The notes under the pieces were generated by a model, which did not search any database, had not been told where the DNA came from, and was given only the letters and a program-made list of their open reading frames with translations. This document shows, in pieces, positions 41,648 to 55,114 of a stretch of DNA of 64,000 nucleotides (position 1 is the first letter of the stretch; every line of letters starts with the position of its first letter). This DNA comes from Daphnia pulex (Eukaryota > Arthropoda > Branchiopoda > Diplostraca > Daphniidae). The stretch spans positions 5,208,001 through 5,272,000 of the forward strand of contig NC_060019.1 of assembly GCF_021134715.1 (NCBI RefSeq), written 5' to 3'. The position numbers were made by a program, and so were the translations under genes.

Positions 41648-43880
41648 GTTGACTGTGTCGTCTAGCTCAAAAGCTGCCGATTTCCTTTAAAGAAAACAGA
41701 CAATATAGTTCCGTACAAGCTGGTGGGTAGGCTATACGACGCAGTCTCACTGAAACTTTTGGGCTTAAGTTTTGTGTACTTAGAATTATTATTATTTGTT
41801 TTTTTGTTTTTTTTTCAAAAATATCGCTGTTACTGCGAGGGAATAACAGTTCGATGGGCCGTTTCAAGCTCGACTGAGCTCCGCTATCCAACTCATCGGC
41901 CTGCATGGAGAGCAATGGAATCTCGTGACGTCCCAGAGACGCATCTTATCAGTTCGATCATGTAAAATCCATTGTTTCCTTGAGAGCCCCACGTAAGACA
42001 AGGCGTATCAGATCAAGATAGACCGAACATCCGACAAGCTATACTGAAATGTAAATTTGAAATTCAATAATTGGCTGGTCGATGCAAAACCATTTTTGTT
42101 AAAAATTTGCTTGTGGGCCAACGGTGTACTGATGGTAGTTGTTTTTGATATTTTTACCGTTATCTAGTTGTTCGGTTTGTACCGATATATTAGTCATTTT
42201 AAGCCAAAAAGAGGGCGGGCATTGCATAGAACAGCATGTCGGCAAAAAATTTGGGGGCCGCAAAATAAACCGTAAAACACGGCGCTTTACGGGGAAAACC
42301 CGTAAATTAATTGATTTCTCATTCCTATAATCGAACATCCTCCGTTTCGTCAAGCGTATGATACGTAAATTATTTCGATGAAAAGGGCATAAATAAAATA
42401 ACCCAGAATGGAAATAATTTGACTAAAAATGTCATGGAATTATTATTTTTCGGGATTGTAAAAAACAACAACAAATCTATTTTAATACAACTTGTTTGCG
42501 GTTAAAAAGCACTAAAATGTAAAATGAGACACTGACACACACTGTATTAATTCACAGTGCCTACACCACAATTTCACCATTACTTTTATGTATTTCCGTA
42601 TGAACACCAAGGATAAAATAACACAGGATTATACAATTGAGAACCATTGCGCATCGCAATAGGCAAGGAACTCGAAGAAAACAGCCGTTCAACTGAGATC
42701 AAGACAAGACATAAAAGAGAGCAATGAACACAATAAAGATTTTTGTTCAAACAAGATATTTGTTCTTTTTTGTTAAATAAAGACGGTGTCACTTGACGTA
42801 GTCAGTCTAGTTATGCTAAAATAGTAGAGACGCAACCCTCATTGAAATGCAGCGTGTCGGAACAATGTCAAAAAACCGTATTCTCAGGGGGTTACACACA
42901 TTTTTGAAAGGAATAAAAGATTTTTCTCAAGTGAAAAGAATAAAACGTGGCCCAATGTTGCGCCGACATAGAAAAAGTCTGTCTATACTGAAGTTAAGAA
43001 AAAAAAAAAAAAACTGGAATTTGGCTTTACGAAGAAGGCTTCGGTCGAACGCAAATCTTCCATGCTTTCAAAGTTCTGGTTTTTGTACGTTCGTTTATCA
43101 TCCGAGATCCTATTACCGCTCAAAATGAAACTAAACTGAATGAAGCGTAGAGGAAATAGTGCGCAGCCATTAATTGAACTAGAAAGATCAGATCTACAAG
43201 AGTGGGACCATTTGTGTTTCTTCTATTACATAAATTTAGTCTTTCTTTTTAACCTACAAGGCGTTGACTTAATTTCAAATTTGGTTCAGATAAGGAAAGC
43301 AACTACATAACCCAAGCAGTGGAAGTGGGTAAGACCCAAAATTCAGTTGAACTAAAAGAATGACAATATAATAATTTAATATGGTCTTAGGTTTCAGTAA
43401 CGATGGAGCACTTTCCGATTGACGAGAACGATGAGCATTAATTAGAGTAAGAGCGGGTCTGGGGGAAAGTATTTTTCATTTGTAAAATAACTGTTGCCGC
43501 TCAGTCATAGAATACGTTACAGTAACGAGTGGAAAGCCTAATGAGATTAGCATAGGAGATAATTGAGATTAAAGCGAAAGTGAGAATTCTTCATTTGAAT
43601 CTACTCGATAGTTGTTTTTCTTTAAGGAAGCGCAAGAATAATAATGATAAAAAAAGAGGCCATTGGGGTTCAACATGCACGAAGTCGCAAATTCTGTTCC
43701 TGTCTCAATAATTCTGATCGAAATTCTGCTATAGTTTTGATGCGGGTGTACGACCCTTGCTACTACAGCTATCCAACAAGAGGTTAGGAAATATGGAAAA
43801 TAAGGGAAGCATTTTGTTATGATGCGGTTCAATAAGTAATGGTAATTAAAATCCTAGTTTGTCACAAAATACTTTACTGT
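41648..43880. other. Intergenic: promoter of the 41647 gene and 3' flank of the myosin
   Basis: No gene supported. The open frame at 42847-43128 is Lys/Arg-rich because of A-rich DNA and lacks splice or domain support. Confidence 0.5.
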
Positions 43881-46800
43881 TCAAGCCATGAGTGAAGCTG
43901 AATGTGATATACCAGTCGTTACTTGCAAAACGTCACAATATTCACGCACAAGATTCGCAATTTGAAAAGCCTAGTTAAAATTCAAATCGTTGGTTAAAGG
44001 AATAATTGTAAATGAAAGCAACTGAATTAAAATTTACCTGATGGGTGTTCAGAATGACTTTACTAGGCTTTGAATCAGTTCCCGTTATAACCATAAGACA
44101 ATTTAGAGTTGGGCTGACGCTAATCAACGTCGAATAATCATAATTGCAAAGGATATGGCGCGTTCGATGCTCCAGAAGGTGTAATCCTCGTTGATCGATA
44201 GCAAGCCACAATGCTTTAGGCCAGTTTGATGTGAAAGATTGCTTCAAAGTACATTAAGGGGGATATAAAAATATATATGGTTAATAATTTGAATATTAAT
44301 GAAATACGTAAATCATAAAAAAAAAAAAAAAAAATTTTGAAAAAATAAAAACCAACAACAATAAATAAGCAATCTCCTCGGCGATATTTTCCGAGATATT
44401 TTGAATTCAAGTTAAATCCTAATGTAAAATGCAGTTCTAAATACAAGCAATCTCACCATAACATCATAGAAGGTTGCTTTGTGTAGGGGCCAACTTTGTA
44501 TTATGTTGAAAAAAGCCTATTATTTCGGAAAAAAAAACTGTTAGTAACCATTATGTAAGATACGTAGCTCAAATGAACAAACCTGTTTTGCTTCCTGAGG
44601 AGTCATGCCAAATAGAGACTGGTGGTGAAGGGCCACCACTTCAGTTCCAATCAAAGGTAAAATCCGAGGAGGGAGACAATGCTGAATGACAGCTCCATAG
44701 TTCAATTGGGGACTAGGGCAATAGTCGCCCAGTTCAATTTGCGCTCGCAGTGAACAAATCATTATCTATATACAAGGTAAAAACAAGAAAATTATGATGT
44801 TTCGGGTTATGTAAATATACATATCAACATAAACATAGTTTACTAATGAAAATAAATCAATAAATAAAAAAATATACTAACAGCTTCCATCTCAGTCACA
44901 GGAAAGCGATCGACGCGAATGGAGTGTAACATTTGGAAATAAAGAAGTTCCTTTTCCACTGGATCTCCTAAATTTATGTACTGATCCAAAAATAAATGTT
45001 TTTTGAAAAGAAATGCATGATGCTGTTGAGGATGTTGCTGGGCGCCTGAGTTTCTGCTTAATAAAAAACAAATTAAGTTAAGGGAACAAAGTTCTCTCGT
45101 TATCTTAATAATAAATTCCGTTACAGGTAATATAAATTTGAATTTGTCATAAAAAGCCAAATTTTGTCTGAAAACTTATTAAGGAACACCGCAAATAAAA
45201 AACATTTAGCCTATCACGTTACTAATCTGCTAATAAATAAAATTTATTTTAAGACCTACCTGTATCTTTCCCATTTCCCCATGACGTCAGTTAATTTTTC
45301 GTCAGACACCATGCTGCGTTCTACATCGCCGAGAACTTCATACAAGGCAAATCCTTGGGATGTACTTCGCAGGCCTATGCGACTTTTTATTATCTCAATA
45401 ACATCATTAGCAGTTGCCGTTGGCTCAAATTCAACTGCATGGAAAGCACCTAAAAAGTAATGTATAGTGACAATCAGGACTGAAAATATTCTATGTTGAA
45501 TTGAGAAGTGACAGTACCATCCATAAGATATATTCTGGCGTAGATTAATCTTCGACTGACTGTACACAAAATTTCTTGCGACGACGGAGACCACTGACGT
45601 CTACGACTGTTCATGGTTTTGTATAGACACTATCAAATGAAAATAACAAAAAAAAAAAAAAAAATTTATAGAAAACTCAAATTATGAAAATTAATGATTA
45701 GAAAAAACCAACCTTTTCGGCAAAACGAGCAAATTTTCCTTCTTCGGACGTGACATCAGCCGAACATAACTTTAGGTGAGCGATGAGATATTTACGAATA
45801 ATTTTATCATGCGGCAACGCTATGGAACACATCAAAGTCAGCAGAGCCCAATGACGAAGGTTGACACGTGAATTCGCTTCCGGGTGATCTGTTGTCTGTT
45901 TGATCAGCTGCAAGAATAGTTCGTTGAACAAACATTCCTTCTTCATGCTGCGTTCCAATAAGGTCTGGGCAAGTGGAATCAATTCTTCTTCACTACCCGG
46001 ATGACCATCTTCTGGCTGTAATAACCCAGAATAGGAGAGCACCAAACGAAAATTATCCACAGCAGCTTTGTCATCCAGTTCCGTAAATTTGATAAGTGAC
46101 TGAGCCAGTGGATACCGAGTGAAAGCCCACTCTGCATGGCTAAATCCTTTGTAGTTTTCACCGCAAGAGCTGGACGAAATTGCTCGCAGCTTATCGATTT
46201 TCGTTTTATTTAAACGTCGTAGAGTTGAGCGTAAGAATCGTCCCATGTCATCGATCGGTTTACGCAAAATGCCACTGTCCACCAGAAGCTTCCGACAATT
46301 GATAACGTTTTGAAAACGGCGTAGTCGGTCCTCACTAGTAACCGGCTTCAGTTTCTTCTTCGGGCGATCTAAATCCGTTAACCAATAAGATAATGCCGGG
46401 CAGTAACTGACGATGAGTGAGGCGATTTCTTCCTTTTCTTTAGTTTCGAAAACTAGACACTTGTGGGCATCTGAAAGCGATTGTAGAAGTGTCAGAGTAA
46501 GAAAGTCATCACTGGGATCAATCAAGATGGATTCAATGTCGGCGTAGCGGTATTCGTACATGACGAATTTGTCATCTGGTTTTATCAAGGCTACTCCATC
46601 GCAGTTCACGCCCTAATTACCGAAACATGAACGTTTGAATTAGTACCATAGACTACACAAATAACAGGAGACACATACCAAAATTAATTTGTTTCCATAA
46701 GCCCAATAGCCGCGATAGGTGACTGAAAACTGCGTAACGCCATACAACGGAAAATGCATCACACACGAAAGATCTGTGACAAATTTGAAGGGGAAACAAA

Positions 46801-49800
46801 AAAACCTTAATTAGTGAAAATATGTCGTTTTTTAAGAGAGAACAGAAGGTAATCGTTTTCTAGAGACGTTAGTGTATAGTCTCAGCAATTTTTTCCCTGA
46901 TGTTTACTGTTTAATTTACTAGTAGTAAATTGATGAATTACGTTTATGGAAATGATTATGGAATCTACAAATTTGTTTGCTAAAAAAATTCAAGAATAAT
47001 AAAACATTTTTTACTTACACCAAACACGTGCTATTAGTTCGGATTTGCCGGTTCCATATTGAACATGTGCGTGACTTAACAACTGATGCCATTCTTCTCG
47101 CTGTTTTTGGGCAATGACTCGGTGGGGAAGATAAACTTCCAATTTATCATAGGTTTCTTCTTTTCCTAAAAATCAGAAATAAATTGAACGAGCATGAATT
47201 AATCAAAAGGGAAAAAATAATTGCTCGATTTCGCCAATATCTTACTTGAATCAGGGTCCCCAAGGATAACTTGAAGTTGAAGACCGGCGAGCTGTAGCGA
47301 AACTTTATCATTGATAGGGAATTCATCTAATTCGACGACAGAGTAAACAGCTTGTCCATAAAGCAAGGCGATTTCCATGGGATCTTCAGAAAGTTCACGA
47401 GATCCACGGAAGAGTCGGCGATAGAAATAAAAGCGATTCTCCGGAGTTGAGGCTGGCGAAACGACCTTCAAACCACGAGTACTTCCACTGCCGCTTGTGG
47501 TGACTGAGCTTCTGCCCGCTGTGTTGAGAAATATTTGAACGGTGTTAGCGGGAGGTCTCAGTTGATAAAAAAAACGAAACAATAGTTACAATGGTGTGAT
47601 GGCGAAGATTCTTGTTTAGTCTCCCAAGCAGTGAGCACATCACAGACGAACTCGTGGGCTTTAATATGAGAGAATCTACCGTGTGCAGGACCCTATCAGA
47701 GTAAAAAAAAAGAAATTAGTCAACTCTTGCCAACATTTCGGACAAGTATTAATCAACCTGATAAAGCGCCCATCCGTCATTCGCATTTAATCCCAAACTT
47801 TCAGAAATGCGTTGCACTATGTCACCGGCAGTGTCCAACGGGGCTAGTAAAAACAACCGTCGATTATGTTCATATATATTAAACTGGAATTCCAAATAGT
47901 ATAAATTCGATTATTAAAAAAAACAAAAAACAACTTACAGATGTCTAGGGCTCTGCTTTTCCCGTCTAAAAAATAGATTCGGCAAACGACGGATCCCAAC
48001 CGACGAATCGCTTCCACCTCACGGGAAGATGGCGGCTGAAATGTTTAAGGAAAAAAAGAATTACAATCGTAGCCAATTACGAATTTTAAAAATGTCGACT
48101 GTGCTGCACACAGCCAAGTATGAGTGAGAATGAGAAAGTTTATGTGGATTAATAGCTTTTATGATCAATTATAACAGTTGTTTACAAAAAAAAAAAAAAT
48201 AAAAATAAAAATAAAAATATCGGGAAGCTTCTTATTAGAACTTTCTGTCATTCTTTGTAGACACGAATTGAATGATGAATGTAAAGATTAAAAAAAAAAA
48301 AATAACTTAAAAAAAAAAAAAAAACTACCATTTTTCGATCGGCAATTCTAGAAGATCGTAGGCGTTCTCCACACCAGTACACGAATGGATAATGCCTGGT
48401 GGATGTCAGCACGCTATTCTTTCGAATGAAACTGTCGACGTATTTGTGTAACATTTTGCTAGGAACAAACGCGACAACGCAGAAAGCCAATAAAATCCAA
48501 ATCTGAATTATAGAAAAATAAAAATTACAACGTAATCCGTAACCAAAAAACGTATCGGTGATATACTTTTTCACACATATCAGGCGAAGGATTATTGGTA
48601 GACTGCCGCATACCTGGAGACAAGTTATGAAAATAATCATAACATTTAGCATCTTTAAACTTTGCCGTTTAAAGAAAAAAAAAAGAATTATATTCGTATA
48701 TTCTTACACATGACATATAGCTCATCTCGTAGATCATCTCGCTCCAAACCATGACCAATGACCGTGTTCAGGAATGTTTCTTCTTCTTCATACTTCATCT
48801 CGCTTTTCATATATCTTAATAAATTTAAATTCGTTAGTAATCTTAAAAATTACACAATTTTTCGAAAAAGGCAACAGAGCAATAATGATTTATAGGAGAA
48901 GTTAAAAACGCTCAATACCTGCACAAATCCTTGAAAATGTCGCAAGCGACTAATATACTATCATGGTCATAAAGTACGAGGTGAGAAGTGGGTATGTAGT
49001 TGAATTTTGTAAACACAACCATTTCTTCCTTTGAAATAGTGATCGTCTCTCCAGGTTTCTTATTTCTATTCAAATGGGAAAGAATGAATGTCAACGAGAA
49101 TTATTAAAACAGCAAGCGCATTAGTTTTGATTCGATTATAAAATTACTTTTTAAGAGTAGATCCGAGATTAACTTCTGAAATATACTCGTGCACGTTGAA
49201 ATTTTTCTCGGCGTATTCAATCAATTCATGTAGTTCATTTGCCTAAAAAACAACGTTCCAAGCCAATCGCCTTTAGTTACTACAAAGGCAACCAACTCAA
49301 AACAAATCAAATATTTATTGTCTGCGGAATGATTGCTTACCTGATTGGCAGCAGATTGAATGTCTTCTTCCAATTCGTGAAGTTTTCGAGCAATCCTTAG
49401 CTTCCGTCTCACTTCACGGTTCTCCCTATTCGGCTTCCAGAGATCAGAAAGTGTGGCGGGATTAGTTTCACTTTCTTGTAATTTTTCACTCTATTGATTT
49501 TTGATGGAAATTTTGGTTAAATGACACATTTTCCCCTTTCAAAAATAATACCTCGCCAAAACCAGCATGAAATCGAGGCTGAATAGCTTCATAGATTGGT
49601 TCATCTTGATGAACAGTAGGTGGTGGTGGAGGTCTTTCCGTTGGTTCCGGTAGAGACGGAAAACCAAATGGTAGAAGTGAATCTGAAATTGAAGATTCGG
49701 GAGATTCTAGCATTGGAGGAGGAGACGGCAATGGAAGTTCTTCGTAATCCTTAGAAACTTCTTCGGTTTGTTCCATGCTCCTAAAACCAAATGAAAGAAA

Positions 49801-52800
49801 CAACAATATAGTTCATGTGTGCAAAGGGACTCAAAAGTTATTACTGCAAGTACTCTCTTTCTCGAGAAACAAGTTGGATTTCTTCATCAAAGCCAGAGGC
49901 TAATTCTGTCATCTGATTTTCTATTTCCTCAAGCATGGCATTCTTGCCTCCGTCAGCATGCACTTCCGACAAAAACGCGAATAGGTTGTCCAGGTCCACA
50001 TTATCAGCAACTGCGTTAGCTAACGGATCTTCAAGCGGGTTATTGGAACACGCTGCAGAAAATTTGGAGTTCAATTGGACAGTAAAATGCGACAAGGCGT
50101 GGAGATCATTCTTCGTCGGGCGAATCGGCGTGTGGCTATTGCTCTCGTCAGCAGAACTCTGAGATTGCAGACCAGTGTTATCCTTTCAATAATAACAAAT
50201 ATATTTGGTTAATAACAAAGGAAAATGAGCAAACAATGATGGAAACTAGCGCTATTTCTTTTATGCCGCTGCTTTTCTCAAACAATCCTACTATTACCTC
50301 ACTTACAAAAATCAATAAAGAAAAATATTACCTGGTCACTAATTGACGAAACTTCTTCTAAAGTCTCGGCAGCTTCCATTTCTTGAGCAGCAATTTTATC
50401 TCTTTCTCGTTGCTTCGCTTCAATTTCCTCAACTCGACGCATTTCCCTCAATGCCATTGCTACTTCGCGAGCAAACATACCGCGCAAATGACTCTGAATG
50501 ACAATCGCTGCTCGGCGTCGTTGTATGAATTTCAAACGAAGTTGCCACCCTTTAAATGCATGCTGTAGCACTAATGCAGCATTTCTCTTATTTAAATAAC
50601 AACGACGAACTACGAATCTTCTCCAATGCGATTGCAATAAAATGGCGGATCGATTCAGAGTGTAGATTCGAGAGGATTCCAATGGTTCATAAACCTGCAA
50701 TCGGAGGAAGACTTTTCTTTTTCCCACCTAAAACAAAAAATAATAACAAGAAAAAGATAATGGCCAGTGAAAAATAACAATACCAAGTTTCATACCTGCC
50801 ACTGGTCGGTAGGGTATTTTAGGTATTTTAAAATCGAGTGAACTATATCCTTGGCACCGCTTCCGACGGGAAAGTGGGTTCCTTTACAAAGGCACTTGTA
50901 CGAGGAAATGAACGAGTCAAAATCTATATGGACGGGGTATCCCTCTCTACGTATTCTAATTAAATCGAGCATGCCTAAAAATATTAAATTACAGAAATTG
51001 GTCTGATGATATTTTTAAATGAAAGTAATACCCAAGTAACGAAGCTGATCCAAGACCATTGGTTCATGGAAAGTATTGGCAAGTTTACCCGTGTTCGGCT
51101 TTATACACCGTACGTACCTATGCCACACACACAATGAGTTATTTCAAATTCTTGGGTCAAAATGACATTTCCTTTTTAGCTAAATTCAACATCTTTACAA
51201 ACATCTAGACATATTCAGTTATTCACCAAGGGTTAGTCGACTGGAGTGATTGTACAAGTTGAGTTAACTGAATGCGAAAGGTATCACTCTTTGTTGGTTT
51301 GGCTTTATTTGTTCCACGAGCGACAGTGTTGGTCCCACAAATGGCCTTGGACTGGGTTAGCGATTCCTATGTACAGATATATAAAATATTACCCGCAATT
51401 GCCAATACCAAAATTTGTGACTGGGCAGTCAACATTATTCTGAAATTAATGAAAGCAGGAAAAATTGGAACGGTGTTTCCATATGCAATCAAAGGGCTCG
51501 AATTTAAGGCTTTTAGAATACAACCGAGAATGAAACTGCGATTTCATTGGGAACTAACTAAAAGTATTATGATTGCGACAATTACATACTTGGTTGGGCA
51601 AACTTGTGAATTCCCGAACAAGAGCTTTCTGCGAGTTAGTTAGGAGATCCAGAAATACTTCTTGATGAACATCACGGTTCTTGTCCACGAAACCCGAAAC
51701 ATTGTACATTACCGCTCCCGCGTAATGTCGTATTCCAAATACTTCTTCCCATTTTCTCCTATCGTCGCCTAAGAAATCCAAGCATTAAAATATAAGAACT
51801 AATTAAATGATTCCAAAAGAAGCTCGTGAAACCTTTTATGTAGTAAGCATGATTTTCAAATTCAGCATGGAGATTCGTTATATACGACAGGTCGCCTGCA
51901 AAAAAAAAAAAAAAAACAAAAAAACAAAAAACACAAAAAAATATGTTAATTTAGTATTTTTTTTTTTTCAAAGCAGGCAAGATAAGAACTTACATCCTTT
52001 AGGCATATGGCACTGTTCAGAGAGTAGCTTGAGGATGCAAAGAGGAGGCTTTTCGATAAGCTCAACACATTGTGAGTTGTCGGTAAATTGAATATGAGAA
52101 AATTGAATTTCTTCTGTTGAATAGAGTTCTTGTTCAAGAGCGAAAACATAATGATTGAAAAAACGATGGAGTTTTTCGTTTGTGTAATTGATACACAGCT
52201 GCTCGAAAGAATTTTGCTCGAAGTTTTCGAAACCGAAAATATCTAAAATTCCCAAGAAACGATTAGTGTTTTCTCCAGGACTAGTGCAGCGATTGATGTG
52301 GTGTAATAGCCAAGAAAAGGTTCGAGAATATAAAACACGAGCCATTGCATGTCTATTTTCCCGCGCCTATAAAATTGTTAACATTTGTTTTTATTTTAAC
52401 AAAATTAAGCACATTATGTATGAGTATGAAACCAACCTCGTGAAGCCGCAAAGGTATTTCAGTGACATTTCCACGAACGTTGATTTGGCGCAGAATGAGA
52501 ACTTCTTTGAGTTTAAATTGCTCTTCAGAACTCAGTCCCAGCAACTTTCCGATAATGGCAACAATCTCTTCGTCTTCCGCGAGCAATTCACATTTCTCTC
52601 CGTCTATATCCTAAAAAAGAAAAAATTACAAATTAGTAGCGAGGCCAAAAGGAAGTAAAGAAACAAAAAACCTGAGCAACAAAATAAAAGGCAGAAGTCT
52701 AAATTATGAGATAACAACAGCATCCAGTAAATAGTTACCTTAAAACGGAGGTTTCCAAGCCACAAAATTCCAGCCACAACAGAAAATATGCTTTCTGTAT

Positions 52801-54161
52801 CTTCGGTGGTAACCTGAAGAACATTGAGCGCTAAACGAAGTCCATCAAATTTTTTAGAATCATCAACTCCATTTATGCTTGCACATCCACTTTGATTAAC
52901 ATATTCATAGTGATTCCAAGATTTCAGCATCCAAAGATTGGACAACTCTTTATCGTGCTATAAAATTACGAAATATTAATTTTCCAAACATAAAATTACA
53001 CAATCCACATAAAAAGATTTTATTTTTTACCTGGGCAGCAGCAAGCAGTTGATAAAAAACATGGTAATTGCGTTCCCCTTTACTTTATTACAACAAAAAA
53101 ATAATAATGGATTAGAAAGTACAATAATCTTTAGTTTAAATTTTGAAATATAACATCCCATCTTTTTCTTGAATGTATTGGTTCAACTAACCTTTGAACC
53201 GTAATTCGTGATAATTCCAGTAGGTAATCTTGAATGATGCATCCACTGATTTTGACTTGAGCGTCAAAGCAAACTTGCATGAATTTTCCAAAACGTGAAG
53301 AATTGTCATTACGTACAGTTTTCGCATTTCCTTTAAATAACATATTAAAATGAAAATAATAATAAAAAGGAACTTAAGTTTAAATGTCTAACCAAATGCT
53401 TCAAGGATAGTATTGGCTTCAATAATTTGATGTTGAACCCATGTGCTGATATTAGAAGTAACTGAACACAAGTAATTCAACACGAATTTGGCAGTTTCAG
53501 TTTTTCCAGCTCCACTTTCACCACTGATAACCACAGATTGATTAACACCCTTATGCTGGAATGATGTAAATGCTGATTCTGTTAAAAGGTACACATGGGG
53601 TTCCCTGTTAACTAGTTCATGTTTTTTCTGGTATCGTTCCACATAATCCTTTGATAAAAAATATTTTTTGTGATTAATATTATTGATACAATATTTCTTT
53701 TTGTAAATTACTAATCCATAAATTGGTAGGTCTTTATATGGATTTACAGCAATCAAAATGGTGCCTGCACAGGTCTAAAGAAAAAGGGAAAAACAAAGTT
53801 ATCACATTGATTTATTAAGCTGTGATTGCTTAATTACATAAATTTCGTCTCTTTTGTATCGAGTGCTGAGGGTTAGGTTGATGCCTCTCTCATCAATATT
53901 TGATATTAAAGTTAAATCTGAAACACCATCCTCAGGGTGTGCACCTGTAAAAGTGTTGGAAAAAAAAGTTTATTTCATTTTCTAGAGGTTCCTATACTAA
54001 CAGAACTGTAGCAGGACTGTTATGTTCTAAATATGTCACTATGTTTACTACTACAAACACAAATAATTTAGATATTTCCATGACTTGTGGAAGTACAAGT
54101 GCATAAAAAATCCTATTTAATAATAAATAAAAAAAAAACCTTTTTCATTTAGAGGAGCCAT
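43881..54161 (-). CDS. Unconventional myosin with two MyTH4-FERM modules (class XXII-like)
   Basis: Actin-based motor of the MyTH4-FERM group, which works in filopodia-type protrusions. The start is MAPLNEKG at 54161. The motor shows [35 protein letters not shown], the P-loop [10 protein letters not shown] (about 53505-53535), switch [11 protein letters not shown] (about 53295), relay [20 protein letters not shown] (about 52200-52250), [11 protein letters not shown] (51080) and the converter. Three IQ motifs follow (50450-50690: [43 protein letters not shown]), then an acidic and proline-rich linker ([24 protein letters not shown], 49560-49780). The first MyTH4 spans about 48330-49250 ([26 protein letters not shown]), the first FERM about 46380-48040, the second MyTH4 about 45700-46300 ([18 protein letters not shown]) and the second FERM 43881-45590. 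No SH3 domain is visible between the modules, unlike myosin VII. Stop TGA at 43881-43883. The class assignment rests on domain order. Confidence 0.92.
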
Positions 54162-55114
54162 GAAAGAATAAAGGATTAAATGATACTGAAAAAAAGTAGG
54201 TGCTATGTTCTAAAAGTTCACAGATAATTACTGTAAGCAAGTTTTTCTTTTGGCTTTATCTACATAGATATGAGCCAGGAAACCAAAATGCATTTCCTGG
54301 GGAAAAATAAAAAAATTATCAGCAAAACACAATCTTCCTTACCATTAATTATGCACCCTGGTGACTTTTCCATGATTTTTGGTTTGATTGGATATCATAG
54401 AATTGGCATACTATTCTATTGTTTGACACTATGCATTTTCTTAATAATTTTTTATATAACAGTGACGCGCAATTTTTTTATTTTCTCGCTGATTTGATTC
54501 ACTGAAACAACAAAACCATATTAGAAAGAAACATAAGACGGAAGCAGACGAAATTCAAAAACGCCATCGGCTTATGAATAATAAAAAAAATTTAACGCGC
54601 TGTAATTTTATCAAGACAAAATTTTGACTTTGACAAGTAAGTCAACTAGTCGAGTCGAGACTCAAAAGTAGAACTTGTCTATATGTTTAAGGCCGAAGAA
54701 CTAGCAAACTGGGTAACAAAAAAACCTAAATTGAACAGACATAAACGAGCAAACGACGATTGGAAGTTGTTTGAAAAACCATTTTATTGCAATTTCTTGT
54801 TACTTGTTATTAACTTTGTTAACATTATTAAGAAAAAGAGCTAACAGGAATTAGATTTTTGAAAAAAGTTCCTCAATTTTCGCCCCCAACTCCTCATCAA
54901 CATAGCGCATTAAAATCTTAAAGTTATCGCTAGATGGCTTTTGAATGAAGTCGGCGCAGGATTTCTGAGCAACCCTACTGACGGCACGTCAGGCCATGTA
55001 TATCTAGTCAAAGAAGTTGCTTGGTTTGCTTCCCGACTTCAACCTCACACGTTGCGAGCCTCCATTTGACTCACTTTCCCTTCAGTTGTCCTTTTGGTTT
55101 GACAGAGTTTCACG
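54162..55114. promoter_or_regulatory. Shared upstream region of the divergent myosin and Nopp140 genes
   Basis: The two start codons point away from each other and are 953 bases apart. The left part is AT-rich and may hold myosin 5' UTR exons. The part near 54880-55110 is less AT-rich and is the likely Nopp140 core promoter. No clear TATA box is seen at either end. Confidence 0.45.

Noticed and set aside
42847..43128. Basic 93-residue open frame resembling a ribosomal-type protein
   Set aside because: Lys/Arg content follows from A-rich DNA. No conserved motif and no supporting splice sites.
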